Origin: Flavobacteriaceae bacterium
Lineage (GTDB): Bacteria > Bacteroidota > Bacteroidia > Flavobacteriales > Weeksellaceae
NCBI GenBank assembly: GCA_031277475.1
Contig: JAITMJ010000134.1
Coordinates: 1-58,428, forward strand
Length of the DNA: 58,428 bases
Direction of reading: 5' to 3'
Part shown: positions 36,470 to 44,070 of the stretch, piece by piece
How the letters are laid out: each line of letters begins with the position of its first letter
Numbering within the stretch: position 1 is the stretch's first letter
Notes under the pieces: generated by a model
Databases searched by the model: none
What the model was told of the DNA's origin: nothing
Seen by the model: only the letters and a program-made list of their open reading frames with translations
Made by a program: the position numbers and the translations under genes

Positions 36470-36694
36470 TTATTTAGCTTCAGTAGCAGGAGCTTCAGCA
36501 GCCGGAGCAGCAGCGTCAGCAGCAGGAGCAGCAGTTGTGTCTGCAGGAGCAGGAGTAGTTGTGTCAACCGGAGTTTCAACAACAGTTGTGTCTACAGTTG
36601 CAGTGTCTTCACCTTGAACGGCGTCTCCTCCTTTACCTGTACAAGCTACCAATGAAATTGCAGCGATAGCAGCTACGAACAATGATTTTTTCAT
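36470..36694 (-). CDS. Small Ala/Pro/Thr-rich lipoprotein
   Basis: 74 residues. The lipoprotein signal is MKKSLFVAAIAAISLVAC with acylated Cys18. The rest is low complexity: TATVDTTVVETPVDTTTPAP followed by alternating Ala/Pro/Glu/Thr, with no folded domain. Such short acidic lipoproteins are abundant in flavobacterial envelopes; function is unknown. It has its own promoter (TACCTTTG on the minus strand, 36753-36760) and terminator. The repetitive GCAGCAGGAGCAGC-type DNA is prone to slippage. Confidence 0.8.
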   Translation of the reverse strand: MKKSLFVAAIAAISLVACTGKGGDAVQGEDTATVDTTVVETPVDTTTPAPADTTAAPAADAAAPAAEAPATEAK

Positions 36695-36752
36695 GTTAAT
36701 AAAAATTTTAAATTTGTTAAACTTATTTTCTGTTCTTTTATTTTGAACGGGA

Positions 36753-36760
36753 CAAAGGTA
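36753..36760 (-). promoter_or_regulatory. -7 box of the small lipoprotein gene
   Basis: TACCTTTG on the minus strand fits TAnnTTTG and is 58 nt upstream of the ATG, giving a leader of about 50 nt. A clear TTG element at the right distance was not seen. Confidence 0.5.
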
Positions 36761-36866
36761 ATGCGATAAGAAAAATTTGTCTATGAAAAATAATTGTAAT
36801 ATTTTTGTAAAATCGATTTTACAAAAATTGATATGTGAAAATCAATAATTTATGCTTTTTTAAGTT

Positions 36867-38027
36867 GTGTCGAATTTAGAAATTTTACATTTTGAGCAGT
36901 TAAAAAACAAGGTTCAGGCTCAATATTTGGAAAACCACGCTCCATCTTTCGAGGATATTTCGAAATGGAAAGGCATTGATATTATCTATTTTCAAGAAGA
37001 TTTAAGACAAAAAGCAAAAGGAAATATCTCCGAAAAATCGTTTTACACCTATTTTAGAACTTCGCCCGTTACCAAAGTTCCGAGAATTGATATGCTCAAT
37101 ATTCTCTCTGTTTATGTGGGTTATCAGTCTTGGTACGATTTTAAAAAACAAAATTTATTCAAAAATGAAGTCCTAAACGAGAGCGAAATTTTAAACGAAA
37201 ATGAAGATGTTAATCCAACTTCGGAAACTTTAACGGAAACTTTAGAAACAAAACCTCAGGAAGAAATCCAAAACGAAATTCCGGAAGCAAAAAAAGACGT
37301 TTTACAAATTAGTGCTACTGAAAATCAAAAAGATAGCGTTTCGGAAGCCTTAAATAAAAATTTGGAAAAACCCAAATCCGAAAAGAAAAAAAGCGGGAGA
37401 AAAAATTATTTTTGGATTGCCGCTTCTGCCGTTTTGCTGATTGCCGCCGGATTTTTTGGCTTTAAAGACAATATTTTTCAAAAGCAATATACTTACTGTT
37501 TTCGGGATGCCGACCGAAATTCGCCGATAAAATACGATTTGCTGATCACCGTGAAAAAAGAAAATGAATCTCCGCTGACGTACAGAATAAAATCCGGAGA
37601 ATGTTTTTCCTATTCCACGAAAGATAAAACGCTGAATATGAAGATTTCATCGCCGGTTTATCAAGATTTGGAAATGAGCAGAAACCTCGAAAATGCGCCG
37701 GAAGAAGAAACTATTTTGCTGAAACCGGACGATTATAAAATGGCGGTAGACTATTTTTCCAAAAAAAATAGTGCCGAAAATCCGGACGAACTCAACCAAA
37801 AAAGACAGCAATTAGAAAACAGAATTAGCAATAAAGCCACTATTTATCAGGTTTTTGAAAGCGATATCTACGGTATCGAAACGATGGACAAACAAAAATA
37901 CATCACCCTCGTAACCACGCCGACAACTTCCCTGAAAAATCTGAACGTGATCGAAATGAAAACCGACGGCAACGGGAAAATTGTACTCATTAAATTTAAA
38001 ATTACAGACGATGAAACCAATCATTAA
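36867..38027 (+). CDS. Possible membrane-tethered regulator (N-terminal HTH-like, one membrane helix)
   Basis: 386 residues starting at a GTG. The first 90 residues end in ISEKSFYTYFRTSPVTKVPR then IDMLNILSVYVGYQSWYDFK. This matches a pattern common at the N-terminus of Bacteroidota proteins (S-T-hydrophobic-R-F ... P...TL..L..YVGY..W.DF), probably a helix-turn-helix. An acidic Glu/Asn/Ser-rich linker (about 95-165) and a Lys-rich patch (EKKKSGRKN) precede one membrane helix (YFWIAASAVLLIAAGFFGF, about 179-197). The remaining 190 residues would be periplasmic and are unrecognised. Its 3' end overlaps the lipoprotein gene by 17 nt. A CadC/ToxR-like role is inference. Confidence 0.55.
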   Translation: MSNLEILHFEQLKNKVQAQYLENHAPSFEDISKWKGIDIIYFQEDLRQKAKGNISEKSFYTYFRTSPVTKVPRIDMLNILSVYVGYQSWYDFKKQNLFKNEVLNESEILNENEDVNPTSETLTETLETKPQEEIQNEIPEAKKDVLQISATENQKDSVSEALNKNLEKPKSEKKKSGRKNYFWIAASAVLLIAAGFFGFKDNIFQKQYTYCFRDADRNSPIKYDLLITVKKENESPLTYRIKSGECFSYSTKDKTLNMKISSPVYQDLEMSRNLENAPEEETILLKPDDYKMAVDYFSKKNSAENPDELNQKRQQLENRISNKATIYQVFESDIYGIETMDKQKYITLVTTPTTSLKNLNVIEMKTDGNGKIVLIKFKITDDETNH

Positions 38028-38598
38028 TCTCATATTTATCGCGCAAATATTGATATTCGCGATGATTTCCTGCAAAAAAAATCCGGAAATGCCCGTCAGC
38101 GATATTGAAAAATTGAGAAACAACAACAACAAAAACGGTTATCCCGAAAAACAGATGGACAGCGTGGAAGCAATCAATTTTATCACGAAACAAAAAGTTC
38201 AGGAAGTTCTGGATCTTTCGGCACTTTATCTTTCCGGAAACCGCGATACGAAGATAGATTCCGTGATTTTCAACCAAATGAAAAGTTATTTCTACGAGCC
38301 GGATTCCACCACTTTTCAACCGCTTTTTGAAGAAATGCAAAAACTGAACGTGAAAAATGCAAAGGTAAATCACCTCGAAGTTTACAAGGAAATTGTGGGA
38401 AAAGATACTTTGGATCGCGCAAAATTCAATGTGGAATATTTTGATTCAAAAAATAAATCTTTAGGAAATTTCGACAAAAATGCGGGATATATTTTGGTTT
38501 CGATGCCGATTCAATTTAAAAAAGAGTTTAAATTCTACTTTCTGGAATTTTATTCTAAACCTGTGAAAGACAGCGTTTCGGCGGGCGTAACGAGGTAA
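38011..38598 (+). CDS. Lipoprotein translationally coupled to the upstream membrane protein
   Basis: 195 residues from the ATG at 38011, inside the last codons of the preceding gene. The lipoprotein signal is MKPIINLIFIAQILIFAMISC with acylated Cys21. The mature part is charged and mostly helical (SVEAINFITKQKVQEVLDLS, LFEEMQKLNVKNAKVNHLEV), ending in strands (EFKFYFLEFYSKPVKDS). No family recognised. The 17-nt overlap suggests the two proteins are made in fixed ratio and act together. Its last 49 nt overlap the 3' end of the convergent gene at 38550-39122. Confidence 0.7.
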   Translation: MKPIINLIFIAQILIFAMISCKKNPEMPVSDIEKLRNNNNKNGYPEKQMDSVEAINFITKQKVQEVLDLSALYLSGNRDTKIDSVIFNQMKSYFYEPDSTTFQPLFEEMQKLNVKNAKVNHLEVYKEIVGKDTLDRAKFNVEYFDSKNKSLGNFDKNAGYILVSMPIQFKKEFKFYFLEFYSKPVKDSVSAGVTR

Positions 38599-39122
38599 TC
38601 CAAACGAACGTCGAAATCCGAAATGTCGTCTATTTTTTCCGAAGGATTAAAAAAATTGACCCCGATTTTTTTGGCGTTTGAATTTATTTCCGCGAAAAAT
38701 CTGTCGTAAAAACCTTTGCCGTAGCCGATTCTGTTTCCGAAATCATCACAATACAAAAGCGGCGCAATCACAAAATCAAAATTTTTCACGCCCGAATCCT
38801 CATCGGTTTCCGGCTCGGAAATTCCCCACGAATTGACTATGAATTTCGTTTCCGGCGTTAATTCTATGGAAATCAAAGTATTGCCGACTATTTTCGGGAC
38901 GAAAACTTTTATTTTATTTTCAAAAAAATAATCCATGAAAATTGGCGTATGGATTTCACGGCGTTTTTTGATGCTCAAAAAAATGTGAACATTCTGATTT
39001 TCGGTTGGTTGAAATTTAGAAATAAAATTCTCGAAAATTTTTTCGGACAGCCGCAAAATTTCGCTTTCCGACAAGTTTTTTCTTTTTTCCAAGTATATTT
39101 TTCGGAGTTCGGATTTCGTCAT
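38550..39122 (-). CDS. 5-formyltetrahydrofolate cyclo-ligase
   Basis: 190-residue cytoplasmic enzyme that converts 5-formyl-THF to 5,10-methenyl-THF with ATP. Motifs are ELRKIYLEKRKNLSESEI at the start, FLSIKKRREIHTP, and the ATP/substrate signature PLLYCDDFGNRIGYGKGFYDRFF. Length is standard. It overlaps the ferredoxin-like gene upstream by 4 nt (ATGA-type coupling), so they are co-transcribed. Its 3' end overlaps the convergent lipoprotein gene by 49 nt. Confidence 0.93.
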   Translation of the reverse strand: MTKSELRKIYLEKRKNLSESEILRLSEKIFENFISKFQPTENQNVHIFLSIKKRREIHTPIFMDYFFENKIKVFVPKIVGNTLISIELTPETKFIVNSWGISEPETDEDSGVKNFDFVIAPLLYCDDFGNRIGYGKGFYDRFFAEINSNAKKIGVNFFNPSEKIDDISDFDVRLDYLVTPAETLSFTGLE

Positions 39123-39355
39123 TTTTTTAAATTTTTCACCGAAATAATTTTTACGGGGCAGGCTTTTGCGGCTTTTTCACACGGTTCGAAAGCGTCCGGC
39201 TGCGGCGTTTTCAAGGTGAAAAACCCTTTTTTTTCCACAGATTTCAAAAGTACGGATTTTCCGTCTTTTTTCGAGATGCGAAAAAATTCCGGCGCAAATT
39301 CGGCGCAATAATTACAGCCGATGCATTTGTCTCTTTGAAGGGTGATGATGGTCAT
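39119..39355 (-). CDS. 4Fe-4S ferredoxin-like protein
   Basis: 78 residues from the ATG at 39355. One cluster motif C-x2-C-x2-C (CIGCNYC) pairs with a distant CP motif (AKACPVKI), giving four Cys ligands for a single 4Fe-4S cluster; a further Cys lies in FEPCEKAAK. The order and spacing match the small ferredoxins found beside acyl-CoA reductase genes in relatives, here separated by 22 kb. Its stop region overlaps the start of the folate ligase gene by 4 nt. Confidence 0.88.
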   Translation of the reverse strand: MTIITLQRDKCIGCNYCAEFAPEFFRISKKDGKSVLLKSVEKKGFFTLKTPQPDAFEPCEKAAKACPVKIISVKNLKK

Positions 39356-39435
39356 TTTGTTATGAACAGAATTAAAAAACCGCAAATTATCAATTTTTAT
39401 TTCAAACTTTTGTCAGGCTGAGCGAAGTCGAAGCC

Positions 39436-40584
39436 TCAAATTCCCAAATTTTCCACAATTTGATTTACCAAAAATTCCACTTGCGCGGGTCGTCCTTTAG
39501 AATCTTTCGGTTGGTTTTTAAAAGAGCCGGTTCGCACGATAACTAATTGCTTTTCAGGAACAATGATGATGTATTGCCCCAGAAATCCCCAAAAAAAATA
39601 GTGTTTGTATTTGGCATCATTGTTTATCCAAATTCCCAAACCGTAAACGCCGCCGGAATTTTTTGTGGGAGTCGTCATTTCCCGCACAAAATCGGGGTTT
39701 AGAATTTGTTGATTTTCAAATTTTCCGTCATTTAACATCAGTTGCCCGAGTTTCGCAAAATCCCGCGCATCGGAATGTATGCAGCAAAATGTTTTTTCCA
39801 TTTCGAAATCGTCTGTGCTCCAAAATGCGTTTTGTTCCATCCCGAGCGGAATCCAGATTTTTTGGGAAAGATATTCGGACAAAGGCATATTTACGGATTT
39901 CCGAATTGCAAAACCCAAAAGTTGATTTGCGCCGCTTTGATATTCGTATTTCGTTCCGGGATTTGATGAAAAATTTATTCTGAAAACCGCATCGTAAAGC
40001 GAATTTCCGTAGTAGGCTTTCGCTGCCGGAAGAAACGGATTGCTGTAATGTTCGTCCCAATCCAAACCGGCTTCCATTGAAGCGAGATTTTTCAGCGTGA
40101 GATTTTTTCCAAACTTGTCCGAATAAAAATCATCGAAAAAATCTGAAAATTTTTGGTTGATATTTTTAATTTTTCCGTCATCCATCGCTGTTCCCAAAAG
40201 CATTACGGTAACTGTTTTTGCCATTGAAAATGAATTGGTTCGGGAATTTTGATTAAATCCGTCCCAATATTCTTCGTGCAAAAGTTTTCCGTTTTTAATG
40301 ATGAGAAACGATGCGGTTTCGGATTTTTCCAAATCTTCGATTAAAGTTTTCGGCAAAGGATTTTTGTTATAAAGCGAATCTTTTTGCCAAGGTTTCGGTG
40401 CGGTTGCGAGAATTTCGTGTTTTGGAAAAAGTTTGCCGTCGTCTATCGTTGCGGATTTTTCGCCGCGCAAATAAGTTGTTGCAATTCCTTTAAAAAGATA
40501 ATCGTAGCCGAAAGCATACGTCAAAGCGATGATAACAGCAAGAGCAACAGCGAAATATTTAAAAAATGTTTTAAATCGTTTCAT
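39436..40584 (-). CDS. Serine hydrolase of the beta-lactamase/penicillin-binding (EstB) family
   Basis: 382 residues from the ATG at 40584. An N-terminal membrane anchor or signal (YFAVALAVIIALTYAFGYDY) is followed by the class C-like serine hydrolase fold: S-x-x-K motif SMAK, Y-x-S (YQS) in YEYQSGANQLLGFAI, and the later GLGIWINND and FFWGFLGQY segments where the third (KTG/HxG-type) motif normally lies. Such proteins include esterases and peptidases; true beta-lactamase activity is not implied. A single-gene transcript. Confidence 0.82.
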   Translation of the reverse strand: MKRFKTFFKYFAVALAVIIALTYAFGYDYLFKGIATTYLRGEKSATIDDGKLFPKHEILATAPKPWQKDSLYNKNPLPKTLIEDLEKSETASFLIIKNGKLLHEEYWDGFNQNSRTNSFSMAKTVTVMLLGTAMDDGKIKNINQKFSDFFDDFYSDKFGKNLTLKNLASMEAGLDWDEHYSNPFLPAAKAYYGNSLYDAVFRINFSSNPGTKYEYQSGANQLLGFAIRKSVNMPLSEYLSQKIWIPLGMEQNAFWSTDDFEMEKTFCCIHSDARDFAKLGQLMLNDGKFENQQILNPDFVREMTTPTKNSGGVYGLGIWINNDAKYKHYFFWGFLGQYIIIVPEKQLVIVRTGSFKNQPKDSKGRPAQVEFLVNQIVENLGI

Positions 40585-40621
40585 TTTTTTGATGTTCAAA
40601 ATTAAAACACAAATAATCAAT

Positions 40622-40806
40622 TTATTTCAAAACCCAAACTTCAACGGTGGAATTATTAAAAATTTTCAAAATGGAAGTGAAAAGTTTCACGCCGTCTCTC
40701 ATCGGAATGTAAATTTCTTTTTTGGTATAGTTTTTTTCGACTTCATTTTCTTGGGAAAACACCGTCAGGAAAACAAAAACCGACAGCAGCGACAGGTATT
40801 TTTCAT
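40622..40806 (-). pseudogene. N-terminal remnant of a CocE/NonD-family hydrolase, frameshifted
   Basis: On the minus strand, the frame starting at 40804 reads KYLSLLSVFVFLTVFSQ (signal peptide), then YTKKEIYIPMRDGVKLFTSI, the typical N-terminus of CocE/NonD X-Pro-peptidase-like hydrolases. It then becomes unrelated and stops at 40622-40624 after 60 codons. The ATG at 40806-40804 is out of frame with it: the start reads ATG followed by five A, and a sixth A would restore the frame. The alpha/beta hydrolase domain is missing. Confidence 0.6.
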
Positions 40807-40848
40807 TGTTTAAAATTTTTATAAAAGTAGGGATTTATAAATTAAAAA

Positions 40849-40872
40849 GATTGAAAGATTGAAAGATTGAAA
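40849..40872. repeat. Three tandem copies of GATTGAAA
   Basis: Perfect 8-bp units at 40849, 40857 and 40865, followed by AAAATTA units. It lies upstream of the toxin-antitoxin promoter (TATCTTTG, 40928-40935), so slippage could change promoter context. Confidence 0.8.
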
Positions 40873-40927
40873 AAATTAAAAAAATTAAAATCGAAATATT
40901 ATGAAAAATGTAAGTATTAAAAATGAT

Positions 40928-40935
40928 TATCTTTG
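40928..40935 (+). promoter_or_regulatory. -7 box of the toxin-antitoxin pair
   Basis: TATCTTTG fits TAnnTTTG and lies 19 nt before the ATG at 40955. It overlaps the earlier in-frame ATG region (40901), which supports the later start. Confidence 0.6.
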
Positions 40936-40954
40936 TTGTTTAATAAACGAAAAT

Positions 40955-41164
40955 ATGACTACCGTTTTAATTAATGAAAAATCAGAAGAAGGGAGCCGAT
41001 TTTTAGAATATATTAAACAAAATCCGCAGATTGCACAAGTGATGAACGAAATTGACAACACGCCATTGCCGTTACCTGAAAACGAGTTAGTTACACTCGA
41101 AGAATTTAAAACACAGATGGAAGAACTTGCGTACAAACGGCTCGGATTAAAATTGGTATTGTAA
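40955..41164 (+). CDS. Antitoxin of a ParE/RelE-type module
   Basis: 69 residues (MTTVLINEKSEEGSRFLEYI ... LEEFKTQMEELAYKRLGL). It is acidic and short, and lies directly before a ParE-like toxin gene, separated by 5 nt. The start at 40955 is preferred to 40901 because the promoter box sits between them. No clear DNA-binding fold is visible; the C-terminal helix probably wraps the toxin. Confidence 0.75.
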   Translation: MTTVLINEKSEEGSRFLEYIKQNPQIAQVMNEIDNTPLPLPENELVTLEEFKTQMEELAYKRLGLKLVL

Positions 41165-41169
41165 AATTA

Positions 41170-41478
41170 TTGATGATGTTTTACCGTGTTACATTGTCAA
41201 AACAGGCAAAATTTGACATTGAAAAAGTATATGATTATATCGAACAAATGTTGTTTGCACCGCTTGCCGCCGAAAATTTCTTACGCGACATTTATCATTG
41301 TATAGCCAATCTTGAAACCCACGCTTCTATTTATGCTATTTCTATGTATCAAGATGTTCTTCGTTACGGTATAAATGCGCGAACCGTCAACTACAATGGT
41401 TTTACGATTATTTACACGATTCATCGTCGTTACGTTCTTGTTCATCGCATTATACATGGATCACTTATAAAAAAATAA
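41170..41478 (+). CDS. ParE/RelE-superfamily toxin
   Basis: 102 residues with the family pattern: YRVTLSKQAKFDIEKVYDYI at the start, a central helix AENFLRDIYHCIANLE, then strands DVLRYGINARTVNYNGFTII and YVLVHRIIHG. It probably targets gyrase or ribosome-bound mRNA. It follows its antitoxin by 5 nt, in a standard antitoxin-first operon. Confidence 0.8.
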   Translation: MMMFYRVTLSKQAKFDIEKVYDYIEQMLFAPLAAENFLRDIYHCIANLETHASIYAISMYQDVLRYGINARTVNYNGFTIIYTIHRRYVLVHRIIHGSLIKK

Positions 41479-41527
41479 CCGTAAAAACATTACAAAATTC
41501 AGATTTAAAATCCCAAATATTCTAACC

Positions 41528-42559
41528 TCAAAAACATATTTTCAAAAAATTTTCCAAAGGTTTCGGGAAAGATTTCCGGTGAGACTCTTCAAAAGTGAGG
41601 GCTGAAAATCCGTGTTCTCGGGTAAATTTTTCAAATTCCGCCGATGAATTTATTTCTACTTTGTCGATTTGAATCGTGAGGTTTTTATGCGTGAGTTTGT
41701 GTTTCAATGTTTTGGAAGCGATGATGTTTTCCCTAAATTTTTCGGGAATTTCGGTGGGAAATTCATAGAGTTTTTTCCAAATGAAATCATCTTTTCTTTG
41801 CCGAACGAGAAACTTTTTTCCACAGATTACAAAGTAATATTGCAGAAATAAATCCGTGGGTTTCGTTTTTTTAATTTTAACGGGAAAACGGGTTGGCGTG
41901 CCGGTTTCAAAAGCGATGCAATCTTTATTTATCGGGCAATTTCCGCAATCCGGATTTTTCGGTTTGCAAATTTGTGAACCCAAATCCATCATCGCCTGAT
42001 TGAAATTTCCGGGCTGTTTTTCGGGCATAATTTTCAAAGCCGATTCAGAAAAATATTGAAACGCCGAAGATTGAGAAATATCAAAATCATCTGCAAAAAT
42101 TCGGGAGAGAACGCGGTAAAAATTGCCGTCGATTGCCGGAAGTTTTTCATCGAAACAAATGCTGCAAATCGCTGCTGCCGTATATTTTCCTACGCCTTTT
42201 AATTTTAATACATCCTCATATTTTCTTGGAAATTTTCCACGAAAATCATCGGTGATTTGTCGGCTCGCTTTGTGCAAATTCAGTGCCCGCGAATAGTATC
42301 CCAAACCTTTCCAATACAGAAGAACGTCATCGGTTTCTGCTCGGCTCAAAGATTCTGCGTTTGGAAAGCGTTTTATAAAATTTTGGTAATGCTCCAGACC
42401 TTGTTTCACTTGCGTTTGCTGTAAAATAATTTCGCAAATCCATATTTTGTAGGGATTTTTGGTTTTTCGCCAAGGCAATTCGCGCGAATTATTTTCATAC
42501 CATTTCAAAATTTTTTCGCCAATATGAAGAAAATCAGCGTTTTGTTTTTTTGTTTTCAA
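41528..42559 (-). CDS. mutY: A/G-specific adenine glycosylase
   Basis: About 343 residues. This DNA repair enzyme removes A mispaired with 8-oxoguanine. Features: SRELPWRKTKNPYKIWICEI, the EIILQQTQV helix with catalytic Glu, the HhH LKGVGKYTAAAI, the catalytic Asp in PAIDGNFYRVLSR, and the 4Fe-4S loop C-x6-C-x2-C-x5-C (CKPKNPDCGNCPINKDC). A C-terminal NUDIX-like domain follows. An ATG at 42607 would overlap the divergent HU promoter and gene, so a TTG near 42559 is more likely the start. Confidence 0.93.
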   Translation of the reverse strand: MKTKKQNADFLHIGEKILKWYENNSRELPWRKTKNPYKIWICEIILQQTQVKQGLEHYQNFIKRFPNAESLSRAETDDVLLYWKGLGYYSRALNLHKASRQITDDFRGKFPRKYEDVLKLKGVGKYTAAAICSICFDEKLPAIDGNFYRVLSRIFADDFDISQSSAFQYFSESALKIMPEKQPGNFNQAMMDLGSQICKPKNPDCGNCPINKDCIAFETGTPTRFPVKIKKTKPTDLFLQYYFVICGKKFLVRQRKDDFIWKKLYEFPTEIPEKFRENIIASKTLKHKLTHKNLTIQIDKVEINSSAEFEKFTREHGFSALTFEESHRKSFPKPLENFLKICF

Positions 42560-42578
42560 AAAATAAATATTATATTTG
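42549..42578 (+). promoter_or_regulatory. Promoter of the HU gene
   Basis: TTTG at 42549-42552, an 18-nt spacer, and TATATTTG at 42571-42578 make a strong Bacteroidota promoter 22 nt before the HU start. It overlaps the 5' end of the divergent mutY, so the two genes may compete for polymerase. Confidence 0.7.
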
Positions 42579-42600
42579 CAGTCCAAAAATATAAAGAAAA

Positions 42601-42891
42601 ATGACAAAAGCAGAACTTGTACACACGATTGCGAACAAATTGGGTACGGAAAAAAACGTAACTCAAAAGATTATCGAGGCTTTTATGCAGGAAATTAAAA
42701 CCACAATGTACGGCGGAGACAATGTATATCTGAGGAGTTTCGGCTCGTTTATCATCAAAACAAGAGCGGCGAAAACGGGTAGAAACATCACTAAAAACGT
42801 TGCTATTAAAATTCCGGCTCACAACATTCCGGCTTTCAAACCTTCCAAAACATTTGCGGACAAAGTGAAAGCAAAAGTGAAAGTGAAATAG
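42601..42891 (+). CDS. HU/IHF-family DNA-binding protein
   Basis: 96 residues, the usual size for HU. The helical base (MTKAELVHTIANKLGTEKNV, IIEAFMQEIKTTM) is followed by the arm region YLRSFGSFIIKTRAAKTGRN, IKIPAHNIPAFKPSKTF and a Lys-rich tail (KVKAKVKVK). It bends and compacts DNA. The next gene, 33 nt on, encodes a tiny basic ribosome-associated protein. Confidence 0.95.
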   Translation: MTKAELVHTIANKLGTEKNVTQKIIEAFMQEIKTTMYGGDNVYLRSFGSFIIKTRAAKTGRNITKNVAIKIPAHNIPAFKPSKTFADKVKAKVKVK

Positions 42892-42924
42892 TATAACACG
42901 TTAATTTTTAAATAGATATAAATT

Positions 42925-43014
42925 ATGCCAAGCGGAAAGAAAAGAAAAAGACATAAAGTAGCAACGCACAAAAGAAAGAAAAGAAGACGGGCAAACAGAC
43001 ACAAGAAAAAATAA
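42925..43014 (+). CDS. 29-residue AURKAIP1/COX24-like basic protein
   Basis: MPSGKKRKRHKVATHKRKKR followed by RRANRHKKK and a stop. Lys, Arg and His make up about two thirds of it. The KKRKRHK...HKRKKRRR pattern matches the AURKAIP1/COX24 (mS38-type) domain known in mitochondrial ribosomes and annotated in short Bacteroidota proteins. It is probably a ribosome-bound peptide. It lies 33 nt after HU, probably in the same transcript. The gene is easily missed because of its size. Confidence 0.75.
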   Translation: MPSGKKRKRHKVATHKRKKRRRANRHKKK

Positions 43015-43347
43015 TTTTTTTTGAAAATATATTACAGAATATAGTTGATGATGTTTCATATTCGTTGGCTATATTTTTTATTTAGATGCGGAATAAAATT
43101 CAAGGTTTAAGGCTTTAGGTTTTAAAAAGTACAAAGAAATGAACCGGAAGAAAATTCACTTGTTCGGAATTTCTGAACAACTGCCGCAGACGGAAAAACC
43201 ATGAAACAATCCTCTATAATCTTGATTTAATCATTTCGATCGGAATAAATCAAATCATATTTATTGTTAAATTCTAAAATTTAATCGGCTTTTTCAACTT
43301 CAAGAAAAAAGTGTATCTTTGCCGCTTGAAATTTTAAATATTTTATA
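43015..43347. other. Intergenic region before rplY with a near-perfect palindrome
   Basis: No convincing gene; a 21-codon frame at 43139-43204 (MNRKKIHLFGISEQLPQTEK) is probably chance. A 21-nt near-palindrome lies at 43160-43180 (arms TTGTTC and GAACAA, inner GAA/TTC). The rplY promoter TATCTTTG is at 43314-43321. Confidence 0.5.
43314..43321 (+). promoter_or_regulatory. -7 box of rplY
   Basis: TATCTTTG, a perfect TAnnTTTG, 26 nt before the ATG. The -33 region (TTTTTCAAC) has no exact TTG. Confidence 0.6.
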
Positions 43348-43989
43348 ATGAAATCTATTACAATTCAAGGTACAAAAAGAGAAAGCGTGGGTAAAAAATC
43401 TACAAAGGCTCTACGTGATGCTGAATTAGTTCCTTGTGTTGTTTATGGAGAAAAAACTTCTTTGAGTTTTTCCGCGCAGGAAAAATCTTTCAAAAATTTG
43501 GTTTATACTCCGGACGCACACACAGTAGAACTTGTAATCGGCGGCGAAACGATTCCGGCTGTTCTTCAAGACATCCAATTTCACCCGATTACCGACAGAA
43601 TTCTTCACGCAGATTTTTATCGACTTTCCGCAGATAAAGCGGTAATCATGGAAGTTCCGGTGAAAATTATCGGTCGAGCAAAAGGCGTAGTTGCGGGCGG
43701 TGTTCTTCGTCAATCTTACAGAAAATTGAAAATCAAAGCGATTCCTGCAAATTTACCGGACGAAATCGAAATTGATGTTACTCCGCTGATTGTCGGGAAC
43801 AAACTTTATGTCGGTGACATCAAAACTTCTACTTACACATTTATGCACCCCGACAATACGGTAATTGTTGCCGTGAAGACATCCAGAACAGCAATGAAAG
43901 GTGGTAGCGAAATTGAAGAAGAAGAAACGGGAACCACTGAAACTCCGGAGCAAACTACTGAAACTCCGACTGAATCATCAGTAGAATAA
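43348..43989 (+). CDS. rplY: Ribosomal protein bL25, CTC-type long form
   Basis: 213 residues: the N-terminal L25 domain ([30 protein letters not shown]) binding 5S rRNA, plus the C-terminal CTC domain ([40 protein letters not shown]). An acidic Thr/Glu tail ([19 protein letters not shown]) closes the protein. The long form is usual in Bacteroidota. It is a single gene with its own promoter and terminator. Confidence 0.95.
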   Translation: MKSITIQGTKRESVGKKSTKALRDAELVPCVVYGEKTSLSFSAQEKSFKNLVYTPDAHTVELVIGGETIPAVLQDIQFHPITDRILHADFYRLSADKAVIMEVPVKIIGRAKGVVAGGVLRQSYRKLKIKAIPANLPDEIEIDVTPLIVGNKLYVGDIKTSTYTFMHPDNTVIVAVKTSRTAMKGGSEIEEEETGTTETPEQTTETPTESSVE

Positions 43990-44006
43990 AATTAATTTAG
44001 CAACAA

Positions 44007-44042
44007 AAAAAATCGGAAATAGTTTTTATTTTCGATTTTTTT
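44007..44042 (+). terminator. Intrinsic terminator after rplY
   Basis: AAAAAATCG (44007-44015) pairs with CGATTTTTT (44033-44041), and inner A/T bases extend the stem. A T-run follows. It also serves the convergent dgkA-type gene from the other side. Confidence 0.75.
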
Positions 44043-44070
44043 ATTTTTTGAAGTATGGAAAAGTTAACCG

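Noticed and set aside
36262-36477. 71-codon ORF through the twin hairpins
   Set aside because: The reading is explained by the duplicated hairpin; stem changes preserve pairing rather than codons.
42560-42607. Upstream MutY start at 42607
   Set aside because: It would overlap the HU start and promoter, and the added residues are not of MutY type.
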